Below the pieces are notes generated by a model. That model ran no database searches and was not told the DNA's origin. It saw nothing but the letters and a program-made list of their open reading frames with translations. The position numbers were made by a program, and so were the translations under genes. A stretch of 64,000 nt of DNA, from positions 372,001-436,000 of the forward strand of contig JAJKFH010002994.1 of assembly GCA_023333565.1 (NCBI GenBank). The letters are read 5' to 3'. This DNA comes from Puffinus mauretanicus (Eukaryota > Chordata > Aves > Procellariiformes > Procellariidae). Positions 47,677-58,400 of this stretch are shown here, piece by piece (the first letter of the stretch is position 1; each line of letters opens with the position of its first letter).

Positions 47677-49607
47677 GGATAGCTCAGCGCAGACACCTGT
47701 GGCCGGTGGCACTGCCCATCCCTTTGCAGCCATGGACGGATGAAAGGAAGGGGGCAAAATGGGTTGGAAGAAAGGAAAAGGGTGTTATTTCTGCCAGCTT
47801 GAGTGTGACCTGCCTCCCATCTGACACCCACATCGTGTCCACAGTTGGGCCATGATCATGCTGTGCCTGAGCCACCCCGGCATGAGCGGGTGCACCCCTC
47901 GGGCACCCCTGGCTCTGCCTGGCACCGGCCCCTGCCCTGGCTGGAACCTCCCCCCATGGCCAGGCACATCTTACTGCGAAGCCAAAGGGCGACGTGCCTT
48001 TCGCCGCCGGTGAGACCGCATCGGCAGCACGCGTCCCCGCGCCCCTCCCTCCCCTTGTCTTCATTCCAGCACGATCTCTCGTCCCTTCGGATCACCGGGC
48101 CGTGCCAAAAGCCGGCACAAGCTCCAACTCGCCCGGCGGCTCAGCTAACCCTCGGCAAGGGCCGTTCCCAGCGGAGCTGCCGGGGCTGAGCGTGGCTCGC
48201 CGGCTGCCCGAGCTCTTTGTCTTCCAGGGGAAACAGCCACTGGGGATGGGGAAAAGAAACCTGAGGGCCGCCCTGAGACACCACGGGGCCAGAGCCGGGG
48301 TTTTTCCAACGGAAAGCAGCTAACGGCTGAGCTTTCCCACCCCGGCGCTAATGGCTGGGCCGGGCTGGCAGGAGACGTGGAGCAAGGAGCCGCCGGCTGC
48401 GCTGGCCGGGAGCCGGTCCTGGCGTGGCTCGGTGATCGATGGCTGGGGCATCGTTCAGGGAAACACAGCCGAGTTCCTTCCTTTTCTTTCTTTTCTTTTC
48501 CATTGCAACGTCAGCGCTGGGGGAGACCCTCACATCAGCACATTGCAGGGTTGGCAACGGCTGTCCTGCGCTGGTCAACGTCAAAAAAAAACATAATTAA
48601 GGAATAAAAGAATAACCAGGGCTTTTTGGAGGTGCAGCCTTCCCGTGCCCATCCCGGCTTTGCAAACTGTTGTGCTGCCAAAGCAAAGCCTGGAGGTGGG
48701 CACTGCCCCGGCCCCGGCCCGGGGCATCCCCGCGGGTGCAGCTGCACAGGGAAGGGCTTTGCAAGCCCCCCCGTGGGGTGCAGGCGTGACGGGCGGCAGT
48801 GGGACACCCTGGCATCCTCCTGCCACCCCCAGTGTCCCTCCCCGGGGAGGGTCCCTGCCCACGGCCCCTTCGGCATCCCCAGCCCCAGTGCTCTCCCAGT
48901 GCTCACCACAGTGGCACAGTGTTTCCACCTTATGCGCCTCGTTTACATTTTCCTGCCTTAATGAGAACAGACTTTTGCGGGTGGGGGGAGCGAGGTAAAT
49001 ATTTTTCCGCTTCCTTTCCGAGCTGGAAAAGCCTGCGAGGCCCATCTCCAGGGAGACTCTGTAAATAAGGCGGAGGGGGAGGACAAGGGGGGGGATGCTC
49101 CATATGCTGCACCAGCTTTCGGCCCCGGCTTGCCATCGGATGTCTGACACAACAGGAAGCAATAAAACAGTTATTACCAGCCGGCACCTTCCAGCACGGC
49201 CGTGCGGAGGAGCCTGCCTTCGCTTTCGCCCAAAACCCAGCTTAATAACAGGGCTCCCCTCTTACCAGGGTTATCGGGGCTCCCGTGTTGTTAGGGCTCG
49301 CGGCAGAGATGCCCAGCTCTGCTGCAGCAGGGCACGGTGCCACCCCACCGCTGCGATTTCTGCAGTGAGATAACCCCGCTGCCATTCCCACGTGCCCCCA
49401 CGTCCCTCCGCCGGCTGCTGTCACCTCTCGCACGGGACCGGGCGTCCCAGCCGGGGACGGCCACGTGGCAAGAGCACCACGGCAAATGCACCCCGGCCAA
49501 GGGAGTTCCCAGCATTCAAACCCTGCTCTCGTTTTTAAAACAACCCATCTAAAACCAGCAGCCCCGGCTGCTCCATCTATTAGGAAAGAAATGGGAGGGA
49601 TGATGGT
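47677..49607. other. Intergenic, no recognised feature
   Basis: GC-rich sequence with scattered short frames. I recognise no gene, RNA or repeat family here. Confidence 0.55.
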
Positions 49608-49860
49608 TCATAGATCGTAAAGCCGTGACGTTCGCCCCGCCGGCCATGCGCCCTTGGCCGATAATTCCTGCCGCGTGGCCGTAACTCCCGGCTGAACCAG
49701 AGCGTGTCTTCGAGACAGACGTTCAGCCTTGATTTAAAGGCATCAAGCGGTGGAGATCCCCCACCATTTCCCTGCCTGCTTACAGCGGATAATCAGAGCC
49801 GCTCTTCCAAAAATAAATACCGATCGATCCCTATGGCCGGGCTCCTGCCTCCAGATATCC
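49608..49860 (-). mobile_element. Ancient CR1-like LINE fragment (diverged)
   Basis: The plus strand starts GTTCATAGATCGTAAAGCC and later reads CTTGATTTAAAGGCATCAAG then GGTGGAGATCCCCCACCA. These landmarks align in order with the antisense of the 3' region of old reptile-type CR1 elements (CATAGATTC...GG, CTTGATTTAAA..., TGATGGAGAATCCACCA). Divergence is high and no octamer terminus survives. I infer a pre-avian CR1 insertion, inserted with its sense strand on the minus strand. The right end is uncertain. Confidence 0.5.
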
Positions 49861-50282
49861 ACCCCCCTTATATCTTATCCCCTTTTTTTTCCATATGGGC
49901 TGTGTCCGTGCGCTGACCCGACGCGATGGGCCCCGCGATCTGTTTATCTCCCGCATTTACTGGGTACACCCTGAACTTCAAATAACCCGCAGTACCGGGC
50001 GCGTTTCTCCCGGCGCTGGCTCTGCGTGTGTTTGTGTTTGTGAAGCTCCTTTCCTGCCGGCGGGGGAGTCTCGCTAGCATCCTGCACGCCAGGCGCTGGC
50101 TCCGCGGCGCTCGGCTCCGCTCAAACCCTATCGATCGCCCTTTTCCATTTGCAGAGCGGGGACAAACACGTGTGCTGCCTGCGCATTAGTGGCTCTGGAG
50201 ACCTGTTTCCAGCAGGAACTGGACCGGAGGGACGAGGCGCCCGGCTGGAGACCTTTAGAAAAATCATATTATTTTTTTATAG

Positions 50283-50713
50283 CGCTGCAATAATTGCTGC
50301 TGCAGCTTGCCCTGGAATATTTGCTGCTGCAGCTTGTCCTGCAATACTTGCTGCTGCAGCTTGTCCTGCAATAAAGCTTGCCCTGCAATACTTGCTGCTG
50401 CAGCTTGCCCTGCAATACTTGCTGCTGTAGCTTGCCCTGCAATACTTGCTGCTGCAGCTTGCCCTGCAATACTTGCTGCTGCAGCTTGTCCTGCAATACT
50501 TGCTGCTGCAGCTTGTCCTGCAATACTTGCTGCTGCAGCTTGCCCTGCAATAATTGCTGCTGCAGCTTGCCCTGCAATACTTGCTGCTGCAGCTTGCCCT
50601 GCAATACTTGCTGCTGCAGCTTGCCCTGCAATACTTGCTGCTGCAGCTTGTCCTGCAATAATTGCTGCTGCAGCTTGCCCTGCAATACTTGCTGCTGCAG
50701 CTTGCCCTGCAAA
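50283..50713. repeat. 27-bp minisatellite (CTGCAG-rich), ~16 copies
   Basis: Tandem copies of CTGCAATACTTGCTGCTGCAG+CTTGCC (27 bases) run from 50283 to 50713. Variants include ATACTT or ATAATT, TTGCC or TTGTC, and one shortened copy near 50367-50387. Because 27 is a multiple of three and the unit has no stop in several frames, both strands stay open. The minus frames give Gln-rich nonapeptides (KLQQQVLQG) and the plus frames Ala/Cys-rich ones. No gene structure supports translation. Confidence 0.95.
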
Positions 50714-51063
50714 CCCCGCCGCATCGCCCGGCTCCTCCTGAGCGTGGACACGCACCGACCGGGCTGCCGGGGCATTCGGCATCCCCTGCACGGCGGGGAC
50801 GGTGCGGGGCTGGAGCTGGATCGGGCCCCTCGCTGCTCTGCCCTGCAGAGCGCTGCAGCTGGAAATCAAGACCGATCGGCCGCGTCCCGGCAGTGATTTC
50901 TCTCCTGTCTCCTCTGCCCACGGCAAAAACTGAACTTGTGACCCAGACGAGAGCAGCCTGTCACCCCATTAGCCAGCCAGGCTTCCCCGGGAGCCTTTTA
51001 TTACCATACAAACCGCCACCACCCCCTGAAATTCAGCCGGGACAGAAGATTCGCAGGTTAAAT

Positions 51064-51155
51064 GGATATAAAAAGCACAGGTTTTCCCATAATTATTTTC
51101 CGGAATACCTGTCGATACTAATTAAAACTGCTGCCCATAATGAAATTTAAAACAG
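51064..51155. other. AT-rich TAATTA-bearing patch
   Basis: A short island of AT-rich sequence with several ATTA/TAAT homeodomain-type cores (for example around 51091 and 51119) inside GC-rich DNA. It resembles conserved non-coding elements by composition only. Confidence 0.3.
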
Positions 51156-51315
51156 CGAGGGAGAGCAAGGGGTCGCTGAAATCCTTTTCTTTCGAGTCAA
51201 GGGGGCTTGCAAATCAAATTAGCAAAAAAACCACTTCCATCCTTAAAAAAGGCAGGGACCCAGCAAGGGCAGGGCTGTGGGGCTGCCTGGGCAGCACCGG
51301 CCCCGCTGCGGGGTT

Positions 51316-51450
51316 CTTTGGGGCTGCCCTCTGAACCTGGCCAAAAATGGGGCTCACAGGGTGCCAGGCTGGGTGCAGGAGTGTGCATCTATAGGGGTGT
51401 TGGGCTATAGATGCACACTCTTATAGCCCAACACCCCTATAGATGCACAC
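51316..51450 (+). repeat. Left arm of an inverted duplication
   Basis: From 51316 the sequence runs CTTTGGGGCTGCCCTCTGAA and on to GTGTGCATCTATAGGGGTGT. Its reverse complement is present at about 53353-53481 with only a handful of mismatches over the ~75-bp unique part. The two copies face each other with about 1.9 kb between. Confidence 0.9.
51381..51450. repeat. Perfect 29-bp inverted repeat (hairpin) with 12-base loop
   Basis: 51381-51409 (starting GTGTGCATCTATAGGGG) is the exact reverse complement of 51422-51450 (ending CCCCTATAGATGCACAC). The loop is 51410-51421. The stem contains CTATAG palindromes. Further CCCTATAGGG palindromes follow at 51451-51476. Confidence 0.95.
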
Positions 51451-51555
51451 CCCTATAGGGCTGTGGGTCTATAGGGGCGCACAGGGCCGTTTCTGGGGCG
51501 CCCAGGGAGTTGCAGGGAAGCTGCTCAGCCAGCAGCAGTGGGGAGATGCAATGCA

Positions 51556-51812
51556 ATACCTGCCCTCGCGCCGCGGACGGAGCAGCGTCGAGGCCCGTGC
51601 AGAGATGCCGGTGCATTCACCGCTCGCCGCGGCCGGTGCTGCGGTTGCGCCGGTGCCGCCGTCGGACGCCATGTCCCTTGTCGCGGCTGAGTCAGCCCCA
51701 GCCTGCGCACGTGCTGCCGCGGGCCGCGGCCGCCTCCGGGGACTTCTGCATTTGGGGAGCGGCATTTCGGGGCCGCGGCTGCTCCACGGTGCAGAGGGTG
51801 CCCGCCCCGTCG
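51556..51812. promoter_or_regulatory. Compact CpG island with MARE/AP-1 and E-box motifs
   Basis: A dense block of CpG about 250 bases long. It contains GCTGAGTCAGC at 51686-51696 (Maf/NF-E2/AP-1 recognition core) and CACGTG at 51708-51713 (E-box). No gene start is recognised nearby. It could be an orphan promoter, an enhancer or an unrecognised first exon. Confidence 0.45.
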
Positions 51813-51839
51813 CCGTTTCTCTCCTCGCTTGACTGTAAG

Positions 51840-53340
51840 GAGAACTGAACCGGGCTCTGGGTGAGCGTGTCCCCAAAAGGTCACCCAGTGCAGCCGGTGA
51901 CACCCACGAAACCGGTGATGGGCTGGGCAGGGTGTGACGAGTCGGGTGTACCCCAAACCTTGCGCACGCCGGGACGGTGAGGGCAGCCCTGCTCCTGCTC
52001 CCCACTGGGCATGACAGCATTTACCTGCCCGTGGCAACCCCCACACGGGGTGTTTTATAGCTCTTGCCCGAGTTGGGGCTTCTGCTTCCTTTAATTGACC
52101 CGATGGCTCGTCAGCGGGGAAGGGGGTTTGGGCAGAGCTGGGCTGTGCCCTGCCCTTCCCCAGCCTTGCCAAGCTCGGCCGGGGCTGCCAGGCGGTGTCG
52201 GGGGGGCTGGAGGAGACATCTCCCGGTGCCCGGCCACCCGAGGACACCCCCCCACGTGCAGGACATCTTCCCAGGCACCAAAATTGCAGATTTTTGTTTC
52301 GTGCTACGCACGAGCATCTCACCGGCTGTTCCAGCACTGAAGGGACGAGGCTTCCCCCGGAGCCCTGCAACCCCCCGGCTCTGCCCGAGCCCTTCGCCTC
52401 CAGCACGTCTCTAGAAAGCAGCTCCGAAAACTTGGCCGAGGCGCCGGCCAGCCGCAGGCAGGCGATGACCCGAGAGCCCTCCCCAGTTCGGGCTTTCCCT
52501 GCCTCCGGTCAGAGGTTTTTGGCAGGGAAAGCCGGCCTCTCGGCAGCGGCAGTTGTTTGCTGTCCGGGACACCCAGACGTCCCTTAGCTGCCGTAAGGTC
52601 GCCGGGGCTGAGATGCGCCAGCGGCGCGTTACCCCCAGCGCTGCCGGTGCTCGCTGCGATGCCCCGGGTGTGCGCAGCCCCTCTGCGGCGGCCGGTGCCG
52701 GGGGAAGGCAGGAGTTGGGGGTCCTTGTGCCGTGCAGTAGGAATTGCTGGAAGCTGCAAAACAGCGTGGTTAGAAGAGAAAACGACACCCTGCATCCAAC
52801 CCCCACCCTCCCCAGGAGGGATTTGGGGACAAATTGGTGAATTTGCCGTTTTTCTTTTGCGTGGAAGGAGCTAAGGGCTCTGCCTGAGGGATGAAACCCA
52901 GCAGCTCCAGGGCCAGTAAAACCTGGGAATCCCGGGGGGCTTGCAAAACCTCCGGCACAGCCCTCTGCCCTTCGGCCCCTCGCGGCGGGGGGCACGGCTC
53001 TCGGCTCTCCCCAGCCCCCCTCGCTGGGCTCGGCAGAAGGAAGCCGTGGCTAAAACCCAAGGTCAGAGCCTGCAAAGCAGCCTGACCGCCCGGCTGGGGC
53101 TGCCGGGGTCCCCTGGGCTGGGAAAGCGTGAAAAAAGGAGGATGAGGAAGGGGGGCGGGGATCATGACCAGCTCCCCCCAAATTAGCCAGGCAAATTTAC
53201 ACCATTCAACCCCAGTGCCTTTACCAACAGCCGCGTGGGGATATACGGAATACCTCTGGGTTTGGAGCCCCTTCGCCCCCGGGGTCCCTCCCTCGCTGGG
53301 AGCCTTTCGCCTGGCCCGTGGGATGCCGGTGTTCACCCGG
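51840..53340. other. Sequence between the inverted-duplication arms
   Basis: GC-rich DNA with overlapping long open frames on both strands (up to 293 codons on the minus strand at 51525-52406). None shows a recognisable domain or splice structure. Confidence 0.5.
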
Positions 53341-53352
53341 CAGCTTGCACCC

Positions 53353-53481
53353 CCCTATAGCCCAACACCCCTATAGATGCACACCCCTATAGATGCACAC
53401 CCCTATAGATGCACACCCCTGCAGCCAGCCTGGCACTCCGTGAGCCCCATTTTTGGCCAGGTTCAGAGGGCAGCCCCAAAG
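53353..53481 (-). repeat. Right arm of the inverted duplication with 16-bp tandem units
   Basis: This is the reverse-complement copy of 51316-51450. It starts TATAGCCCAACACCCCTATA, then has three tandem copies of CCCCTATAGATGCACA at 53368, 53384 and 53400 (period 16), then the unique flank ending CAGCCCCAAAG at 53481. The left arm has a single unit where this arm has three. Confidence 0.9.
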
Positions 53482-53692
53482 CAGCAGGCAGGGACAGAGG
53501 TCCTGCCCTTCCCGGGGCTGCGAGACATCACTGCCTTTAGCTGCTGTAATGGGTTTCTAAAATTAGCTGCACGCTCTGCCCTTGGACTCCAGCAGGACAT
53601 TTCTCAGTTGTTTAATATCAAAAGTCCAGGAAAAAAAAAAAAAAAAGAACGGAAGCAAAGCACAAAAGCAACCCAGTCAATGCATGTCTAAG

Positions 53693-53698
53693 TTTATT
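53693..53698 (-). terminator. CUX1: Putative polyadenylation signal for CUX1/CASP
   Basis: AATAAA on the minus strand, followed by a CA-containing stretch about 20 bases downstream and then a GU-rich element (GGGTTGCTTTTGTGCTTTG, about 53656-53674). This is the standard arrangement for a cleavage site. It lies about 1.7 kb past the CASP stop and is the first such site. Confidence 0.5.
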
Positions 53699-55416
53699 TT
53701 ATCACTTGTCCTGCAGAACTCAACATCTATTTCAAGTCATTTATGAAGAGTACAAGTGTGAATAGCTGCAGAAGTTTTGCAATTCCAAGACACCACATAC
53801 AGCTGCTAAAAAAAGCCAATTTAACCTTCCCAACAAAGCCTCAACAAACATCCCACCCTTCCCCGGATCACGTTTCCGAGCTACTGATTTCAGACAGCAA
53901 AAGCTCATCTCCTCCGCATCTGAAGTCGAGGAGTTTACGCAGAGGTCCCCGGCATACGGCAGCGTCACCCCCCGAGCCCCTCGCTGGCATCTCGCCCCGC
54001 GGGTGCCTCCCTTCCCGACGGGCTCGGTTCCCCCGAGCGGGACAGGTGCAGGTTGGTCCCTGGGGGTTTATCCCTCCCTCCGATTTATGAGTATTTTACA
54101 TTTTGCCGCGAGCCGCAGCTCCTATAAATAAACCTGGGCTGCCCGTGGCAGATGTGAAGCCTATCGCTGCCTGCACGCTCCGTTAGAGGCCTCGGCTTCC
54201 CAGCAGCGTGAATGTGAATAGATCTGAATCTGCAATGAGATATTAATTGCAAGCAACACTATTCTATCTTTGGAGGGGAATTTTAATTGAGGACCACCCT
54301 TAGCTAACAAGCTAATATCTTCCCGCACCATGCGGTCACAGCGAACCGAGGCAGGAACAGGGGATGCCGGGACCTGCTCTGTTTAATCAGAGCCTCTCCT
54401 ATCACCTCTTTCTCCCCAAATCAACCCAAATTAGCAGCCCAGTGTTCATCACCCAGCAAACCCGCCACCAGCAATTGCTTGATTTGACTTGTAGTTTCCT
54501 ATAAGGGTCAGACGTTGAGCAGATCAACTACAAGGCAAGCAAAGCCCCGTCCGAGGCAGGTATTGCCTTGGATTAGGTGAAGTCGTTGCACCCAGAAGGG
54601 CAACCAATGCTCGGCAGAAACATCTCAGCAAGGAGAGGGTCCGGAGCATCCCGGTGAGATCAGTCCTGACCAGCAACACCTCCCTTCATGCCCATTAAAT
54701 CCTAACCAGCCGGGCTGTTTTCAAGCCGACGGCTCTGGTTGAAGAAGAGCATCTGTGGTGCTCAGCAGCACGGTAAGAGGTGCTGCAGAAGGTCCCGAGA
54801 AGCCCTTCAGATGGGGCACAGGGCTGAGCAACAGCTTCGTTTGACTGGAGAGGCAGCGAGAAGGCAACGCGCTGGGCAACCCCGGCTTGGGGGACGGCTG
54901 ATTTTTATCTGCCGCTGTCTCGCTTGCTCCGCCAGAGCCCGGCGGGACTGTTTGCCTTCTGGTAATTCAATAAACCAGAGCACAACAGGAATTCTCCAAT
55001 ATCATGACGCTTGAAAATGCGAGTTCAGGAGGTTGGTTTTTCCCCCCATTTCTGGCTAAATTTAGTGGACCCAGTGTTGCACTGGATTTTAAACAGGATG
55101 GAAAGAGATATTGCATCTGAGAGGAGGTCCTCTCATCTTGCACTTTCCATGTATTTTGGTAAAGACTGAGCTCTCTGGGACAGCGGGAGGACACGGGCCT
55201 CCCCCGGGGAGGGAGGGCTGGAAACGCCGTGTCCTGCAGAACGACCCTCCATTAGCTGAGGCTTTTGATTTCCAAAGGTGGGAGCCGGGGCAATCATTGC
55301 CTCCATCCTACGAAGCAGAAAGCGAAGCTATAGCGAAGCGGCTGGCAGGGCGTGAAGGGCCAGATCCTGCCGTGGGATGAAAGGGGAGCCGGCACCAGCG
55401 GCGTCGCGTCCGTCCG
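53699..55416 (-). other. CUX1: Inferred CASP 3' UTR
   Basis: Non-coding stretch from the CASP stop codon to the candidate polyadenylation signal. It includes an AT-rich patch at about 54215-54310 with ATTAAT/TTAATTG motifs. No repeat or gene is recognised. Confidence 0.45.
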
Positions 55417-55477
55417 TCACTGCCACATGTCGCCCGCGTCCCCGTTCTCGTGAAACTTGTGGACGTGGTCGGCGTAC
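55417..55477 (-). CDS. CUX1: CUX1/CASP terminal exon with stop
   Basis: Completes a Lys and encodes YADHVHKFHENGDAGDMWQ followed by TGA at 55419-55417. The human tail ends in a closely similar HKFHEND...GDLWQ. The acceptor is TTTCCCCAG. Confidence 0.94.
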
Positions 55478-58400
55478 CTGGGGAAAGGGCACAGCCCCGT
55501 TAACACACAGCAAGGTCCGGAGCGCTTCGGCGGCCGAGCAGGAGCCGCTTCGTTTCTGAGCGCTCGCCGCGATAATTAGCACCGCGCTTTCCTCCAGCCA
55601 CCGGCAGCAGCGCCTGGGAGCTGCTCGGGGCAACCGATCCCGATCTCCTCGCCCACGTTTGGCGTTAGCAGGCTTCCTCGCCGGGCAAGGACCATTCGCG
55701 GGAAGGGATTTGGAAAACACCCGACTGAAGACAGGCAGTCACCCTGCCCCGTGCACCTTTTCTCCCCCCGCCCCTTATTGGATTAAGGATTTCAAAGCCA
55801 ATTAACCGCCCTCGTTTGCAGGACAGAGGTGCATCAAGTGGTGCCCAAAAAATCTGTTGCAAACCAGCGTGCTCCCTCCACCGAAGCCGGGCGGACAACG
55901 CTGCCGAGCCCCGGGGCCGGGCTGACCCAGCCCACCCTCGCACCCACTTCTTAGCGCAGTACGCGGCACAGTCCCTTCCCACGCTCTCGCTCCAGGCCGT
56001 TTTGTAGAGCACCTGCGAAAGAAGAAATGCAATCAGCTCTGCTTTCCCCTGCCCAGCTCTGCCCACCCTCGCAGCAGCCCGGGTTGCCGCTGGGCCACCC
56101 CGTCTCTGCCATCCCGGCCCCGCGGCCACCAGCACAATCTCTGGTGCTGCGTTTTGCAGGCGCTCGTGGCTTTTCTGCAGCAAGCAGAGACCTAAAACGA
56201 TGCTCGGGGTAAAACTGATTTTGCAGCCTTGCGTTTCCAGCGGGGAGAAACCCAGCGGGTGGGTTTAGGGGGGCTGAGGGTCAGGACGACCTTTTCCAGT
56301 GGGTTATTTTCGCCGGGGCAGCGCTGCCGCAGCTGCGGTGGTTTGGGGTGAGGCTCGAGGCTGCGCGTGGATGGAGATGTGTTTTGGGAACAGGCTTAAG
56401 GAAGGTCACTGCTCGGTTTGGCTCCTTTTTCCCCTTTGTGCCACCGGGTTTCCATTTCAAAGCTGTGGTCCGAGGGGGCGGGGAGGCAGCGGTGGGTTTT
56501 GGAAAGAGGGAGAAGCCCTCCCGTCCCGGCTGATGCATTAAAGCCTTGGGGATTTGTAAGCCGCCGTTATCTTGGCACCAGAGAAATACTCTAATTCTAC
56601 GAACACCCTTCAGCGGGCCTCCAAATTAGGGTTAATTGAAATCAAAACAGGCAGGAGGCAGCGGGCGGGAAGGGGTGAAGGCTGCGCTGTCTCCCCGGAT
56701 TAGCGGCAAGGACGTCGCTCCCACCGCCGGGATGGAGCAGCCCCGGCTTTGTCCGGTCCCCGTCGGACACACGGTGCGTGCCCAGCCCAGGCAGCGCTGG
56801 GTGCTGGATTGCAGGCCCTTTTGTGTCTAGATGAAGTAAGATCATTCCAGCCATGTAATATTTATGAATTTTACTTTTTTTTTTTTTTTTTTAGGTTAGA
56901 GCTTTAAAGTTTAATGATGTTTAACTTTTTATTTTCTTTGCTCCTTTCCTCACCAAAATAACACGAAGTCAGTTTTACTTTGAGATGATCAGGATAGAAA
57001 TATTGTTCTGATTTGTCTTTCATCTTGTTCCCTTGTTTAATTATTTATTATTTTGTTTTTTTTTTTTCCCCTGAAATGATAAATAAACTCCCAGAAACCA
57101 TGCAAGAATATAGGAGGAGTTTGCACCACGACCGACTCCCAGGGGATTCGGGCTCGCTCAAGCCTCTATTCCTAACCAAATCTCTACTTCTCTACTTCCA
57201 ACCCTGATGGACAGTCGGAGAAATTTGAAAACTAGAGGAAAACAGAGCCACGGGAAACGCGGGGAGGACCAGAGCTCGCACAGCGTCCTGCAGAGCCAGA
57301 GCTCATCACCTGGGGGGGCAGGGGACGTAACCGAGCTCCACCGCGCACGAGGCTAAGGACGTACCCAGAAATAGGAAGGTGGAATTGCACGTGGTCTAGA
57401 AACAGGCGACCTGGGGTCACGGGGCCATAGTTTATTCCTAAAATTTCTTAGGCTGTTAGCTTCACAATAATTAACCAAAATTTTGCTGCCTGACGAGCGG
57501 AGGGCTTGCTCGCCTGCGTGCAGGGATGGCGAACCAGACCCGCACGCCGACGTGCTAAACCCTGTGTGAGCTCCCGGCACGGTGGCACCGGGGCCCCACG
57601 GCTGTTTCCAGGCACGACATGAAGACACAGACAGCTCCCGGCTCCTGCCCTCGGCCAAGCCCGTGCCCACCCAAGGGTGGCCCTTCCCGCCCCGTGAAGC
57701 CGCGGGGGATATTCCTTGCCACCTACGTGTCTCCGCTGAGCTGGGCTGCCCACGCTCCCAGCCGCCCCGTGCCTCCAGAGCCGCTGATATACCAAACTGC
57801 ACCACACTCGCTTGGCATAATATCTTAAAAACGCAAAAATTCCCCCCTGGATGGGGCGCTTGCTGCCATTTTAATGGGGTGCCCACCCCCCCGTGGCCCC
57901 CGCACTTACCAGGAAGACGAGGCAGTGCAGGAACAGGGTGTAGAAGAAGGCAATGGTACGAGCTGTCTTGTTGGACAGGATGAGCCGCCCCTGCAGCAAG
58001 AGCAGAACGGAAAATCCCATTTTAATGCGGGTCAGTGGCAACCAGCCCTCCCCACGCACGGGCTCGGAGAGACCCTGGTCAAGATTGGGGCCCTGTTTCT
58101 GCTAGACCCTACGTAAACATGCAGGTGACGCAGGATGCTTTGCCACCCATCTCCAAGCAGCCGCTCTCCTTCAAGGTGACTGCCACAAGTACCTACGCTC
58201 TCCGCCTAAAATTGCCCAAATCGAGGTGAATTCACTCGAACCGTGGGGTTTCCCCCGCTGAAAACTCTCTCGGGGGTTTGTTTTGAGCCACTTTTACCCC
58301 AGCTTTCTCCACCAGCTCTACCCGCTCCCCCCGCGCCAGCCCTGACTCAGTGCCTGCCTGCGGCTCAGCGCCGCTCCGGAGAGAAACCCCGGCAGTAATT

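Noticed and set aside
50283..50713. CRISPR-like array
   Set aside because: Units are contiguous with no unique spacers, and the DNA is vertebrate. It is a minisatellite.
50264..50926. 220-codon Gln-rich minus-strand frame, at first resembling a repeat protein
   Set aside because: It is entirely explained by the 27-bp minisatellite. The frame exists on several frames and both strands.
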